A stretch of 6,912 nt of DNA from Vampirovibrionales bacterium (GCA_025451145.1 JANWKX010000163.1:1-6912), one strand, 5' to 3'; shown: positions 1 through 6,356, counted from the first letter of the stretch. Notes: generated by a model from the sequence alone, not told the origin. Numbers and translations: made by a program.

Positions 1-391
1 CGTTCAGGGTATTGCCCGTCTGTTGGAACTGAACATTACCGGCAGCGGATTGATATCCCGTGGGTAGGGTATAGCCAATCCCTTGAAGCAACAGAATGAC
101 TGAAGACGACAACGCCACCGAATGGGCGAGCCGAAACGGTGTTGAAAATTGGTCAAAATAATCCTCCAGTAACGGTGGAGGAAGATCTAAGGTTTCTAAA
201 CGTAAGAGGTCGGTGAGGGCGATGTATTCCTGTTGGAGGTTAAGATTCTGAGGGAGCAGGTTTCCGAGGCAGCCAAAGAGCTCCGCCAGGGATTTAATCT
301 CATGTTTGTAGAAGACAGTAATGGCATGCTCAAAATAGCCGATATACCGGCTATGGCAGTAGCGGTCATGAACCAGCGCCTTTAGAAACAT
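1..391 (-). CDS. Hypothetical protein, N-terminal part (runs off left edge)
   Basis: An open frame on the minus strand starts at ATG 391-389 and stays open for 130 codons to the window edge, so only the N-terminus is visible. The start is well supported: AAGGAG (401-396) lies four bases upstream of the ATG. The protein begins MFLKALVHDRYCHSRYIGYF. Residues up to about 85 are rich in Leu with mixed charges and look alpha-helical. A hydrophobic stretch at about residues 88-107 (SVALSSSVILLLQGIGY) could be one membrane helix or a buried helix. The last visible residues are rich in Gln, Gly and Asn (QSAAGNVQFQQTGNTLN), as in a linker or low-complexity tail. I recognise no family and assign no function. 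It is transcribed divergently from the glycosyltransferase-like gene on its right. Confidence 0.7.
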   Translation of the reverse strand, partial: MFLKALVHDRYCHSRYIGYFEHAITVFYKHEIKSLAELFGCLGNLLPQNLNLQQEYIALTDLLRLETLDLPPPLLEDYFDQFSTPFRLAHSVALSSSVILLLQGIGYTLPTGYQSAAGNVQFQQTGNTLN

Positions 392-424
392 ACCTCTCCT
401 TAAGGCTGCCAAGAGCAGAAAATT

Positions 425-434
425 TGATTAATCA
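425..434. repeat. Perfect 10-bp palindrome TGATTAATCA
   Basis: The sequence TGATTAATCA reads the same on both strands. It lies about 34 bases upstream of the start codon of the left-edge gene, where an operator or a promoter-proximal site could be. An AT-rich palindrome of this length can occur by chance, and I recognise no specific regulator's consensus. Confidence 0.35.
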
Positions 435-529
435 CCCACAGGAATAAGGGAGTATCGCCCTATCGTTTATTATCTGAATATTTCAGGCATTAATCTTTAC
501 AGTGAGCGTTGTATCTTTAGGGCTTAACG

Positions 530-582
530 GCTCCTAAATTCAATCTTTTGAATGAGAAGTTGAATTTCGGATTGAAGGGAGC
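530..582. repeat. Nested inverted repeat with three alternative pairings
   Basis: The outer arms are GCTCC (530-534) with GGAGC (578-582), continued inward by TTCAATC (539-545) with GATTGAA (570-576), leaving small asymmetric bulges. The same left arm can instead pair as AAATTCAA (536-543) with TTGAATTT (560-567), or as TTCAA (539-543) with TTGAA (548-552). The three pairings exclude one another. If transcribed, the element would fold, possibly as an untranslated leader of the gene at 815 or as a small RNA. No run of T follows it, so it does not look like an intrinsic terminator. Confidence 0.45.
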
Positions 583-796
583 ATGATTTCGGGCCAGCTA
601 GAAAACCAAAATGGAGTACTCAGTTGCTAAAAAACGAATGGCTCCTGCTTTCCATTGGTGAACAAATCGTTTTGAAAAAGAAGTCTTCAATGCAGATTGA
701 TAAAAATTGATTTGAATAGACCCTCGTCTCAGAAATCGGCTACTACTCATTCATATTTCTGCAATAAATCGTAAATTCAGTTAATATAGAGAAGTA

Positions 797-811
797 ATCA
801 ATTCGATTGAT
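797..811. repeat. 15-bp dyad at the ribosome-binding position of the glycosyltransferase gene
   Basis: ATCAAT-TCG-ATTGAT is a perfect inverted repeat with a 3-base centre, ending three bases before the ATG at 815. It occupies the place where a Shine-Dalgarno would be expected, and no purine-rich SD is present. As RNA it would form a six-pair hairpin directly before the start codon; as DNA it could be a protein-binding site. Confidence 0.5.
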
Positions 812-814
812 ACA

Positions 815-2002
815 ATGAACCAGAATCAAAACGCAGAGCAGATTATTCTCCTATATGCCAAAAGCCAGTATGATTTGTTTGGCGGTATGGTAGGCGATCT
901 TAACCAGGCTTTTCTCAATCTGGGATACCAATCAACCATCGTGGATGTCAACTCCCCAGAGGCCGGTAGCCAGCTTAATAGTTGTTTATCTAAGGGAAAT
1001 ACCAAGTTTTTCTTTGCCATTAATTCTGTCGGATACGGATTGACCATTCAAGACGAACCTATCTATAACCGGCTGAATATCCCCTTATTTGCCTGGTATA
1101 TTGATCACCCGTTTCACCATATCCACGGCGTCCCTGCAAATATCCAAAACTATTCGGTTGGATTCATCGATCCGTCGCATGAAAGCTTTTGGGATGCCTA
1201 CATCCCTGGGCCAGAGGTCAAAGGTTTTGTGCCTCATGCAGGGTCTACCTATGTCGAGCAGATTAAACCCATTGATGAGAGGCCTATCGACATCTTCTTC
1301 TCGGGCTCGCTTGGCAACTATGCCAACTTGAAAGAAAAATTGGATACCCATTATCCTGAATATCATCAGCCGATTCAGAATACCCTTGATGAGGCGATTG
1401 CCGATAATACCATTCCACTGCATCAATTGTTCTGGTTTCACCTGGTTGAGAACGGGAAAGACCCGGCTCAATTGAATGCCAGTCAGGCCCATGCCTTGTT
1501 GTCAGATATGGATTTACTCATCCGAAATTATCACAGAGAACAAATTGTGGCGCAGTTACACGATTTTAAAATGGTTGTGTACGGCAATGGCTGGGTGGAA
1601 AATTTCAAAGCGCCCAAGGGCCGGATTGAATTTCGGGAGCCCTTGCCCTTTCAGGAATCCGTCAAGATGATGAATGACGCAAAGATTGCTTTGAATCATA
1701 TGCCCCACGCCGAAGGCACCCATGAACGGCTTTTCTATGCCATGCTCCAGGGAGCGGCCTGCATTGCCAACGCAAACCCTTGGCTTATCTCTGAATTTAA
1801 AGATGGCGAATCCATTGGCCTATACCAATTAAGTGAATTGGATAATCTGGCCAATCAGGTTCAACAGCTGTTCAACCAACCGGAAAAATTACAAGATATC
1901 GCCAATCAAGGCTATCGGTTGTGTGTTAAGCACCATAACTGGGATGTCCGTGCTAAAGCCATCATACGAATGGTTAATGTCTCTAAAAGCCTAACGCATT
2001 AA
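815..2002 (+). CDS. CgeB-like glycosyltransferase family protein
   Basis: This 395-residue protein looks like a GT-B-type glycosyltransferase of the CgeB / Glyco_trans_1_2 kind. Such proteins transfer a sugar from a nucleotide donor to an unknown acceptor in the cytoplasm. The N-terminal half begins as a Rossmann-like unit (IILLYAKSQYDLFGGM, residues 10-25) and carries WYIDHPFHHI at 94-103, resembling the DUF3880-like region found with CgeB domains. The C-terminal domain (about 250-388) has VVYGNGW (254-260), then GTHERLFYAMLQGAACIA (301-318) and NPWLISEFKDG (321-331). That is the family's usual donor-binding E-rich helix and acceptor-side loop. No signal peptide or membrane helix is visible. 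The ATG start is kept because the first beta strand begins just after it, although no Shine-Dalgarno precedes it. The donor and acceptor cannot be inferred, and no other sugar gene is nearby. Confidence 0.8.
   Translation: MNQNQNAEQIILLYAKSQYDLFGGMVGDLNQAFLNLGYQSTIVDVNSPEAGSQLNSCLSKGNTKFFFAINSVGYGLTIQDEPIYNRLNIPLFAWYIDHPFHHIHGVPANIQNYSVGFIDPSHESFWDAYIPGPEVKGFVPHAGSTYVEQIKPIDERPIDIFFSGSLGNYANLKEKLDTHYPEYHQPIQNTLDEAIADNTIPLHQLFWFHLVENGKDPAQLNASQAHALLSDMDLLIRNYHREQIVAQLHDFKMVVYGNGWVENFKAPKGRIEFREPLPFQESVKMMNDAKIALNHMPHAEGTHERLFYAMLQGAACIANANPWLISEFKDGESIGLYQLSELDNLANQVQQLFNQPEKLQDIANQGYRLCVKHHNWDVRAKAIIRMVNVSKSLTH
1999..2002. other. Shared palindromic TTAA: stop codons of two convergent genes
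   Basis: The four bases TTAA serve both strands: TAA at 2000-2002 ends the plus-strand glycosyltransferase gene, and the complement of 1999-2001 is the TAA ending pip. There is no intergenic space, so each gene's transcript must end inside the other gene or run through it. Confidence 0.9.
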
Positions 2003-2985
2003 GAATTTGTAGACAGGAGTGTTTTCCCTGATTGAAGGGCTTGGGTTTTATAAGTTTCAGTTGCCTCGATCAAGGCCTTTAAAATTCCTGGCTCGTCATA
2101 GGCATGCCCTGCATCCGGGATGATATTCAATTGCGCCTCAGGATAGGCCCGATGTAAATCCCAAGCATTTTTTACGGGACAGATAACATCATAACGCCCA
2201 TGGACAATCCAGGTTGGGATATGGCGAATGCGATCGATATCGCTCAAGAGTTGGTTGTCCTTGCGGAAAAAGCAATTATTAATAAAGTAGTGGCATTCGA
2301 TTCGGGCCATCGCCAAGGCTTTTAAATCGCTCTCAAAGTCCGAAATGGTTTCTGGGTTGGGGATTAATTTACAGGTAGAGCCTTCCCAACCACTCCACGC
2401 TTTTGCCGCCTTCAGACGAATGGATTCCTCTTCGCTGGTTAAAAGCCTATAATAGGCTTTGACCATGTCATGGCGTTCTTCAGGTGGAACAGGTTCAAGA
2501 TAGGACTCCCACCGATCGGGATAAAGCCAATGACAACCGGATTGATAAAACCAATGTATTTCTTCAGGGCGGCATAAGAAAATGCCTCGAAGAATGAGCC
2601 CGGATACGGATTCCGGATAGGCCTCTGAGTAGGCCAAAGCCAAAGTACTTCCCCATGACCCGCCAAAAACCAGCCATTTCTCAATCCCTAAAGACTCACG
2701 AATGATCTCAAGATCGGCGACCAGATCCCAGGTCGTATTATTCTCCAGGCACGCATGGGGTTTGCTTTTACCGGCGCCTCGCTGATCAAATAAAATGATT
2801 CGGTAATAAGCCGGATCGAATAACCGCCGATGATTTTCGGAGATCGAGCCTCCCGGTCCACCATGGAGAAAGACGACCGGCAAGCCTTCAGGATTGCCCA
2901 CCTCTTCGATATAAAGCTCATGAATATCTGAGACTTTCAAATAGTTGGTGCGGTAAGGTTGAATTTCAGGAAATAAGGTCGGCAT
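1999..2985 (-). CDS. pip: Proline iminopeptidase (alpha/beta hydrolase, family S33)
   Basis: This 328-residue cytoplasmic serine peptidase removes N-terminal proline from peptides, feeding peptide and proline recycling. It has the full family layout: the oxyanion loop HGGPGG (residues 41-46), DQRGAGKS (67-74), the nucleophile elbow GGSWGS with Ser110, Asp266 in HGRYD and His294 in GHAYDEP. Glu201 (WSGWEG) and Glu230 (RIECHYF) match the residues that hold the substrate's amino terminus. From the ATG at 2985-2983, the triad numbering agrees with the Xanthomonas enzyme as I remember it. A TTG at 3003-3001, directly after an in-frame TGA, would add six residues (MKRIVH), and neither start has a strong Shine-Dalgarno. 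The gene has its own likely promoter at 3029-3058 and converges on the glycosyltransferase gene with a 4-bp overlap. Confidence 0.93.
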   Translation of the reverse strand: MPTLFPEIQPYRTNYLKVSDIHELYIEEVGNPEGLPVVFLHGGPGGSISENHRRLFDPAYYRIILFDQRGAGKSKPHACLENNTTWDLVADLEIIRESLGIEKWLVFGGSWGSTLALAYSEAYPESVSGLILRGIFLCRPEEIHWFYQSGCHWLYPDRWESYLEPVPPEERHDMVKAYYRLLTSEEESIRLKAAKAWSGWEGSTCKLIPNPETISDFESDLKALAMARIECHYFINNCFFRKDNQLLSDIDRIRHIPTWIVHGRYDVICPVKNAWDLHRAYPEAQLNIIPDAGHAYDEPGILKALIEATETYKTQALQSGKTLLSTNS

Positions 2986-3028
2986 GTGAACAATACGCTT
3001 CAATCAGGCCCATAACACATTCATGATC

Positions 3029-3058
3029 ATTATACCGTGTGGTGGGTCATCTCGTGAA
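3029..3058 (-). promoter_or_regulatory. Probable sigma-70-type promoter of pip
   Basis: On the minus strand there is a perfect -10 box TATAAT (3034-3029) with TTCACG (3058-3053) 18 bases upstream, matching four of six -35 positions. Transcription would start near 3022, giving a leader of about 37 bases to the ATG at 2985 or about 19 to the alternative TTG at 3003. The site lies in the 246-bp gap after the upstream gene, so pip need not depend on read-through from it. Confidence 0.6.
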
Positions 3059-3231
3059 CGTTTCAGGAATTTGGAAGAGCGTTTAATTAAGAAATTATCC
3101 GAGAAATGTTCAGGGCGGAGCAGATGCTAGGAACGAGAAGCGCAGAGCCGGAATTTACAAGAGAGTAAATGAGGCTTCGAGCATCACAGCGACAACGCAG
3201 ATGCCCGTCATGGACGTTTCCCGGATAGGTT

Positions 3232-5031
3232 CTAGGTGTGACCGAACATGCCTGGTGAGACATTAGCCGCCTCATCATAGGCTGCTTTCAATGCGTCGAT
3301 TAAGCGGGTGATATTCGGATCCCCTTTTTGATCCGGCCGCAATGCGCCATAATCAATCCCACCAGGCATCTGCCAGATTGAAGGCCTTTTCAAGGTTGCC
3401 TCCAAATCATCTATTTGTTGCTCCAGCGGCTTTGATGAGTCAAGGGCAGATATCAGATTCGGTTGATGTGTCAATCGGCTGGCTGCAACCAGAATGGATT
3501 TAAACACATCCCGGAGCCATATCTTGCCATTGGCATGGGCCTGCTGCGGCAGGTTATTGATGTTATCCCTCATGGATCCTAGATAAGAGGCTAAACGAAT
3601 CATCGCTGTTTCACCTTGGCCTGAAGAAACTAATTTGTGGTAGCTCAGAAGCTTCTGGTCGGCAATGTCCAAAGCCAACGCTGCATTGCGACCACCTTCT
3701 GGGACTTCAAGCGCATTGCTCATCAAGGATAATCCGTTCACCCTGGGATCCACAATCGCTTTTGGGTTGCCTGCCAAGGCAGATCTGAGTTCAGCAGCTT
3801 CTTCGGCCGTTCCTTTGCCTTGAATCACTTTTTCGACATGGCTTCTTGATACTGCGAGCGATTTGGGTAGTTGTCTCAAATCAATGCCTCGAAGCCCGGT
3901 TGACAATGAGGTTGTGGCAATTTGCCTGGCTGTACCGGACGGAATATCCTCGATTTTATCAGGGTCTACGCCATCTTTAATGGCAAATAAACGATTGAGA
4001 ACGCTTCGATAAACAGGAGAAGCTTCATTGGCGGGTTGATGGAGAAATCCGAGAATGCCGGGTTCAGCCTGGGCTAGCGGGGCGTATGGCAACCTTATTG
4101 GTTTATCCGGATCCCCCAAAATGACATTTCGGTTCACCCACTCAGAATCGTTGTTAATGGAAAGGGCTTGGGCGATATTCTGTCCCATCTCCAATCCTTT
4201 TACCTTGGATTCAGCAAGATAGTGTGAAACGAGAGCCCGCATTTCAGGCTCATTGAAAACGGCGTTGGCGACAGCTGAAGCAACCAGGGGATGGGTCGCT
4301 AAGTTGCTAAAGGATAAATCACTTCGGAGCTTCGGATCATGAATCCATCCCACCAAAGCCGCTTGTAATGCTTTTGGACCGGTATCGCCTAAATGATAGG
4401 CTTCTTGTAACGCTAGGCGTGAAACATCGGAGCAGTGATCGACGGCATCACCATAGCCCATAATGAACAAGGTTGGCGCTGTCCTGGCCACAAAATAATC
4501 GAAAAGCTTAATGCCTGCGGGTGAAATATGATATTGAGGTTGAGAAAGGGCATTGTGAAGAACCGCCATTTTGATCTGGAGTTGGCTTATGAAAACTCTG
4601 GCTTCAGCCATCGAATCTGCAGAGGGGTGAAGCGTCCCGGCTTTTTCGCCCAAAATTAAAGACTGGAGATTGTAGGCATTTGTTCGATATTCTGCCAGTT
4701 CTTTTATGACCCCTTCTAGCAGGTTTTGCGAGCTTATGCTGTCGGGATTACTGATTAAGCGATGCAAGCCTTGAATGACAGGGGCATTAGCGGGTGGGAG
4801 ATACTCAACTCCAAGGATATTGGGGTTTCCGTGCCATCCGGTTAAGCTGTCTTGGATGCCTTTTATATCATGTTCAATGGCCTGATAGACTTTTTGTCGA
4901 GTTGCTGTACCGGAGAATCTTGCTTGATCCTGTGGCATGCTGTTGTGAAAAAGCCTTATTGAATCATTCTTTGCACCTTGGAACCGGCCCTGAAGGGCTA
5001 TTGCTGAAGATTGAAACTGGATTGGGTTCAT
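3232..5031 (-). CDS. Uncharacterised 599-residue protein with an HD-domain-like signature
   Basis: I do not recognise this protein by name. The most informative part is at residues 195-260: DAVDHCSDVSRLAL with His199, then 31 residues later ALVGWIHDPKL with His231-Asp232, then a third His in THPLVASAVANAVF (His247). This order (H, HD, then HP followed by a small-residue helix) resembles HD-superfamily metal-dependent phosphohydrolases, but the final Asp of the superfamily is not obvious. The rest looks mostly helical, with no signal peptide or membrane helix. The first 41 residues are polar with short Phe/Gly/Ser pieces (IQFQSS, GRFQG, RFSG), and the end is PGMFGHT. The ATG at 5031-5029 is preferred over an upstream in-frame TTG because AGGAGA (5043-5038) sits six bases before it. 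It is transcribed divergently from rpsU. It could act on a nucleotide or signalling molecule, but that is a guess. Confidence 0.8.
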   Translation of the reverse strand: MNPIQFQSSAIALQGRFQGAKNDSIRLFHNSMPQDQARFSGTATRQKVYQAIEHDIKGIQDSLTGWHGNPNILGVEYLPPANAPVIQGLHRLISNPDSISSQNLLEGVIKELAEYRTNAYNLQSLILGEKAGTLHPSADSMAEARVFISQLQIKMAVLHNALSQPQYHISPAGIKLFDYFVARTAPTLFIMGYGDAVDHCSDVSRLALQEAYHLGDTGPKALQAALVGWIHDPKLRSDLSFSNLATHPLVASAVANAVFNEPEMRALVSHYLAESKVKGLEMGQNIAQALSINNDSEWVNRNVILGDPDKPIRLPYAPLAQAEPGILGFLHQPANEASPVYRSVLNRLFAIKDGVDPDKIEDIPSGTARQIATTSLSTGLRGIDLRQLPKSLAVSRSHVEKVIQGKGTAEEAAELRSALAGNPKAIVDPRVNGLSLMSNALEVPEGGRNAALALDIADQKLLSYHKLVSSGQGETAMIRLASYLGSMRDNINNLPQQAHANGKIWLRDVFKSILVAASRLTHQPNLISALDSSKPLEQQIDDLEATLKRPSIWQMPGGIDYGALRPDQKGDPNITRLIDALKAAYDEAANVSPGMFGHT

Positions 5032-5037
5032 CCTATC

Positions 5038-5043
5038 TCTCCT
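5038..5043 (-). promoter_or_regulatory. Ribosome binding site that sets the start of the HD-like gene
   Basis: AGGAGA on the minus strand lies six bases before the ATG at 5031. It falls inside the frame extended from the upstream TTG at 5049, so it argues for the ATG start and a 599-residue product. Confidence 0.7.
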
Positions 5044-5148
5044 GATCAAACGTGATGATTAAAAATCGCAGACGATAACACTACTGTATAAAAAACACGT
5101 CTCAATCATCAGAATTGCGCCATTGTAAACTTTTGCAACTCCCAGCAA

Positions 5149-5215
5149 TTTGGATAACGTGAGATTGAAAAATGATGTTTATCCAAAATAACCTTTGGGA
5201 TAAAGGACTCCCAAA
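5149..5215. repeat. Cluster of TTTGG(G)ATAA boxes in alternating orientation
   Basis: TTTGGATAA at 5149-5157 is repeated as its exact inverse TTATCCAAA at 5179-5187 (21-base spacer) and again forward with one extra G as TTTGGGATAA at 5194-5203. The last copy is also half of a second inverted repeat, TTTGGGA (5194-5200) with TCCCAAA (5209-5215). Repeated boxes of this type between divergent genes suggest binding sites for a dimeric regulator, though RNA hairpins are equally possible. I know of no regulator with this consensus. Confidence 0.5.
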
Positions 5216-5230
5216 ATGATTTCTAATCAT
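5216..5230. repeat. Small perfect hairpin ATGATT-TCT-AATCAT
   Basis: ATGATT (5216-5221) and AATCAT (5225-5230) form a six-pair stem with a 3-base loop. It is flanked by CCC (5210-5212) and GGG (5231-5233), which could extend the stem past an AAA bulge. That extension would compete with the TTTGGGA/TCCCAAA pairing just before it. Confidence 0.4.
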
Positions 5231-5284
5231 GGGAATAAAGCCTTAACGTTCAAAATCTGTTTTACTGACTCATGAGATGAGGTG

Positions 5285-5313
5285 TTGTAATTCTAGTTTG
5301 AAGTCGGTAAGAT
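5285..5313 (+). promoter_or_regulatory. Candidate rpsU promoter
   Basis: TTGTAA (5285-5290) and TAAGAT (5308-5313) are separated by exactly 17 bases, and each matches four of six sigma-70 consensus positions. Transcription would begin near 5320, at the first TTCTTAAAA copy, giving a leader of about 100 bases. A TTGACA at 5375-5380 is a better -35 but has no suitable -10 before the gene. Confidence 0.4.
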
Positions 5314-5317
5314 AGAG

Positions 5318-5367
5318 TTCTTAAAAATTCTTAAAATGCATAGATTGTTTGATCTGGTTTTAAGAAT
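5318..5367 (+). repeat. TTCTTAAAA tandem direct repeat plus inverted copy upstream of rpsU
   Basis: TTCTTAAAA occurs at 5318-5326 and again at 5328-5336, one base apart. Its exact inverse TTTTAAGAA lies at 5358-5366. Including flanking bases, ATTCTTAAAA (5327-5336) and TTTTAAGAAT (5358-5367) form a perfect 10-bp inverted repeat with a 21-base spacer. If the candidate promoter at 5285-5313 is used, all three copies lie in the rpsU leader, and either direct copy could pair with the inverted one. Confidence 0.55.
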
Positions 5368-5401
5368 AGGCAGTGTTGACAGAATATGTCCAACGCCATG
5401 G

Positions 5402-5409
5402 AAGGAGGT
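5402..5409 (+). promoter_or_regulatory. Perfect Shine-Dalgarno AAGGAGGT of rpsU
   Basis: AAGGAGGT matches the anti-Shine-Dalgarno of 16S rRNA over eight bases and ends nine bases before TTG 5419. It lies inside the frame opened by ATG 5386, which itself has no Shine-Dalgarno, so it decides the start in favour of the TTG. Confidence 0.75.
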
Positions 5410-5418
5410 CGAAGACCC

Positions 5419-5592
5419 TTGGCGGAAGTTGAAGTCTCACCCGGAGAAAGTATTGAAAGCGCTTTAAAACGCTTCAAAAAGAAAATTCAAAAAGCTGGGA
5501 TTTTATCCGAAATTAAACGGCGGGAGCGCTATGAAAAACCCAGCCAACGCCGTAAACGGAAGCGGGAAGCTGCCCGCAAAAGATCCAGATAG
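5419..5592 (+). CDS. rpsU: 30S ribosomal protein bS21
   Basis: This 57-residue protein is bS21, a small basic component of the 30S subunit platform near the mRNA exit site, which helps translation initiation. It shows the family pattern in order: ESIESALKRFKKK (residues 10-22), AGILSEIKRRERYEKPS (26-42), then a very basic C-terminal tail of Arg, Lys and Ala. Its length and its YEKPS plus basic tail resemble the short Bacillota/cyanobacterial form rather than the roughly 71-residue enterobacterial form. I prefer the TTG start at 5419 because AAGGAGGT ends nine bases before it and the product then has the family's normal length. ATG 5386 would add 11 residues (MSNAMEGGRRP) that are partly the translation of the Shine-Dalgarno. 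The gene stands alone and is followed at once by an intrinsic terminator. Confidence 0.95.
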   Translation: MAEVEVSPGESIESALKRFKKKIQKAGILSEIKRRERYEKPSQRRKRKREAARKRSR

Positions 5593-5597
5593 CATTG

Positions 5598-5627
5598 AAA
5601 AGGCCTGAGTTTCAGGTCTTTTCTTTT
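5598..5627 (+). terminator. Rho-independent terminator of rpsU, possibly bidirectional
   Basis: AAAAGGCCTGA (5598-5608) pairs with TCAGGTCTTTT (5612-5622) across a GTT loop, giving 11 pairs with one G-T wobble. The T-rich tract TTTTCTTTT (5619-5627) follows. It starts five bases after the rpsU stop and ends six bases before the stop of the convergent metalloprotease gene. Read on the minus strand it is a hairpin ending in TTTT, so it may also end that transcript, though less strongly. Confidence 0.85.
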
Positions 5628-5633
5628 GGAATA

Positions 5634-6356
5634 TCAGCCTTCCCAGGTCAGGGCATTTTGGGTAAGTTGGTATAGCGATTGAAGGTGCTGGATGTCATTC
5701 AGGGTCAGTTGTGTATTTCGCCAGCCCTGGTGAAACATGACATCTCTTGGATGTTCACTGTGTTCTAAACCCAGGGCATGCCCCAACTCATGAAGAATGG
5801 TGGCATAGACCCGTTGCTCGAGTTGTCGTCCCAGAAGGTGCTTATCAATCTCAGGTGAACGAATAAGGGTAATGGTTGCTCCCACAATCCAGTGAGGTGA
5901 TTGAATTTGCCGACTGGTATGGCCCACTTCATAGGTGCGCCCCAGCACAATTTCATCGCTGAATTCCAAACGAATCATTCCTTCACTGGGTCGAACACTT
6001 TCAATAAATTTAATGTGTCCGCCCGAGCAGGCTTCCCATTCCCGTAAAGCCCGATGAATCAGTGGGTAATGGATTGTCTTCAGATGCGGATCGATATAAA
6101 CACCCAGCGCTATGGACTGCTGTGGATGCCACCGAAATCCTTTGCCCCTCTTCTTTTCTTCTTCATGGGAACGCCATTCTTCCAGGGCTTGAACGGCATC
6201 CATCAGTCCCGACGCCTGAGGCCTTGAAATCAGAGTTGAAGCATCCAGCGCAAATTGCTGGCTTGTGGTTTTTTGGCGATACTTGGGCCGATAAATCGTG
6301 GATGGATGATTGGCTGGCGGCCACTGAAGCGGATTGGAAAACTGGCTAGGCATCAT
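5634..6356 (-). CDS. Matrixin-like zinc metalloprotease (M10 type)
   Basis: This 240-residue protein carries the metzincin signature HELGHALGLEH (residues 189-199): His189, His193 and His199 bind zinc and Glu190 is the catalytic base. It is followed by HPRDVMF with Met207 as the Met-turn. Upstream, SIALGVYIDPH (81-91), ALREWEACSGGHIKF (103-117) and GATITLI (159-165) fit the strands and helix at the start of a matrixin catalytic domain. The first 70 residues are polar, contain no signal peptide or transmembrane helix, and include a charged EEEKKRGKG run (65-73). I see no cysteine-switch propeptide. Substrate and location are unknown. The ATG at 6356 lies inside the end of the upstream small gene (11-bp overlap), and a second ATG at 6353 is an equal alternative. 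GGGAAG just before them suggests translational coupling. The gene converges on rpsU. Confidence 0.88.
   Translation of the reverse strand: MMPSQFSNPLQWPPANHPSTIYRPKYRQKTTSQQFALDASTLISRPQASGLMDAVQALEEWRSHEEEKKRGKGFRWHPQQSIALGVYIDPHLKTIHYPLIHRALREWEACSGGHIKFIESVRPSEGMIRLEFSDEIVLGRTYEVGHTSRQIQSPHWIVGATITLIRSPEIDKHLLGRQLEQRVYATILHELGHALGLEHSEHPRDVMFHQGWRNTQLTLNDIQHLQSLYQLTQNALTWEG

Larger units (their letters stand above)
392..814. other. Divergent intergenic region rich in inverted repeats
   Basis: These 423 bp separate two divergent genes and hold no convincing coding frame on either strand. I see no tRNA-like fold and no clear pair of -35 and -10 boxes. What stands out is dyad symmetry: TGATTAATCA at 425-434, CTGAA-TAT-TTCAG at 474-486, a larger nested repeat at 530-582 and a 15-bp dyad at 797-811. 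Promoters for both flanking genes must lie here or farther out, but I cannot place them with confidence. Confidence 0.6.
5032..5418. other. Divergent intergenic region between the HD-like gene and rpsU
   Basis: These 387 bp carry no convincing gene beyond an in-frame ATG extension of rpsU at 5386. They hold a cluster of TTTGG(G)ATAA-like boxes in alternating orientation (5149-5215), a small hairpin at 5216-5230, a candidate rpsU promoter (5285-5313) and TTCTTAAAA repeats (5318-5367). On the HD-gene side, TATACA and TGTTAT occur in AT-rich minus-strand sequence near 5070-5090, but I find no well-spaced -35 box for either. Confidence 0.6.

Noticed and set aside
611..661. A 16-codon plus-strand frame in the left intergenic region
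   Set aside because: It has no Shine-Dalgarno and no sign of coding character.
1085..1492. A 135-codon minus-strand open frame
   Set aside because: It lies wholly inside the well-supported glycosyltransferase gene on the other strand and has no family motif.
2023..2055. A possible terminator for the glycosyltransferase gene inside the pip tail (CCCT-GATTGA-AGGG followed by TTTT)
   Set aside because: The stem is only four pairs and the T run is separated from it, so it is too weak to call.
3087..3278. A 63-codon minus-strand open frame crossing the end of the HD-like gene into the gap before pip
   Set aside because: It has no family motif and overlaps the C-terminus of the large gene in another frame. 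The gap has only weak hairpins, such as CGTC-CAT-GACG, and no T run.
5375..5380. Consensus -35 box TTGACA just upstream of rpsU
   Set aside because: No -10-like sequence occurs 16-18 bases downstream, and the resulting start would fall at or beyond the Shine-Dalgarno.
6062..6349. A 95-codon plus-strand open frame
   Set aside because: It is antisense to the metalloprotease gene, whose zinc motif and operon context are clear, and it has no recognisable domain.
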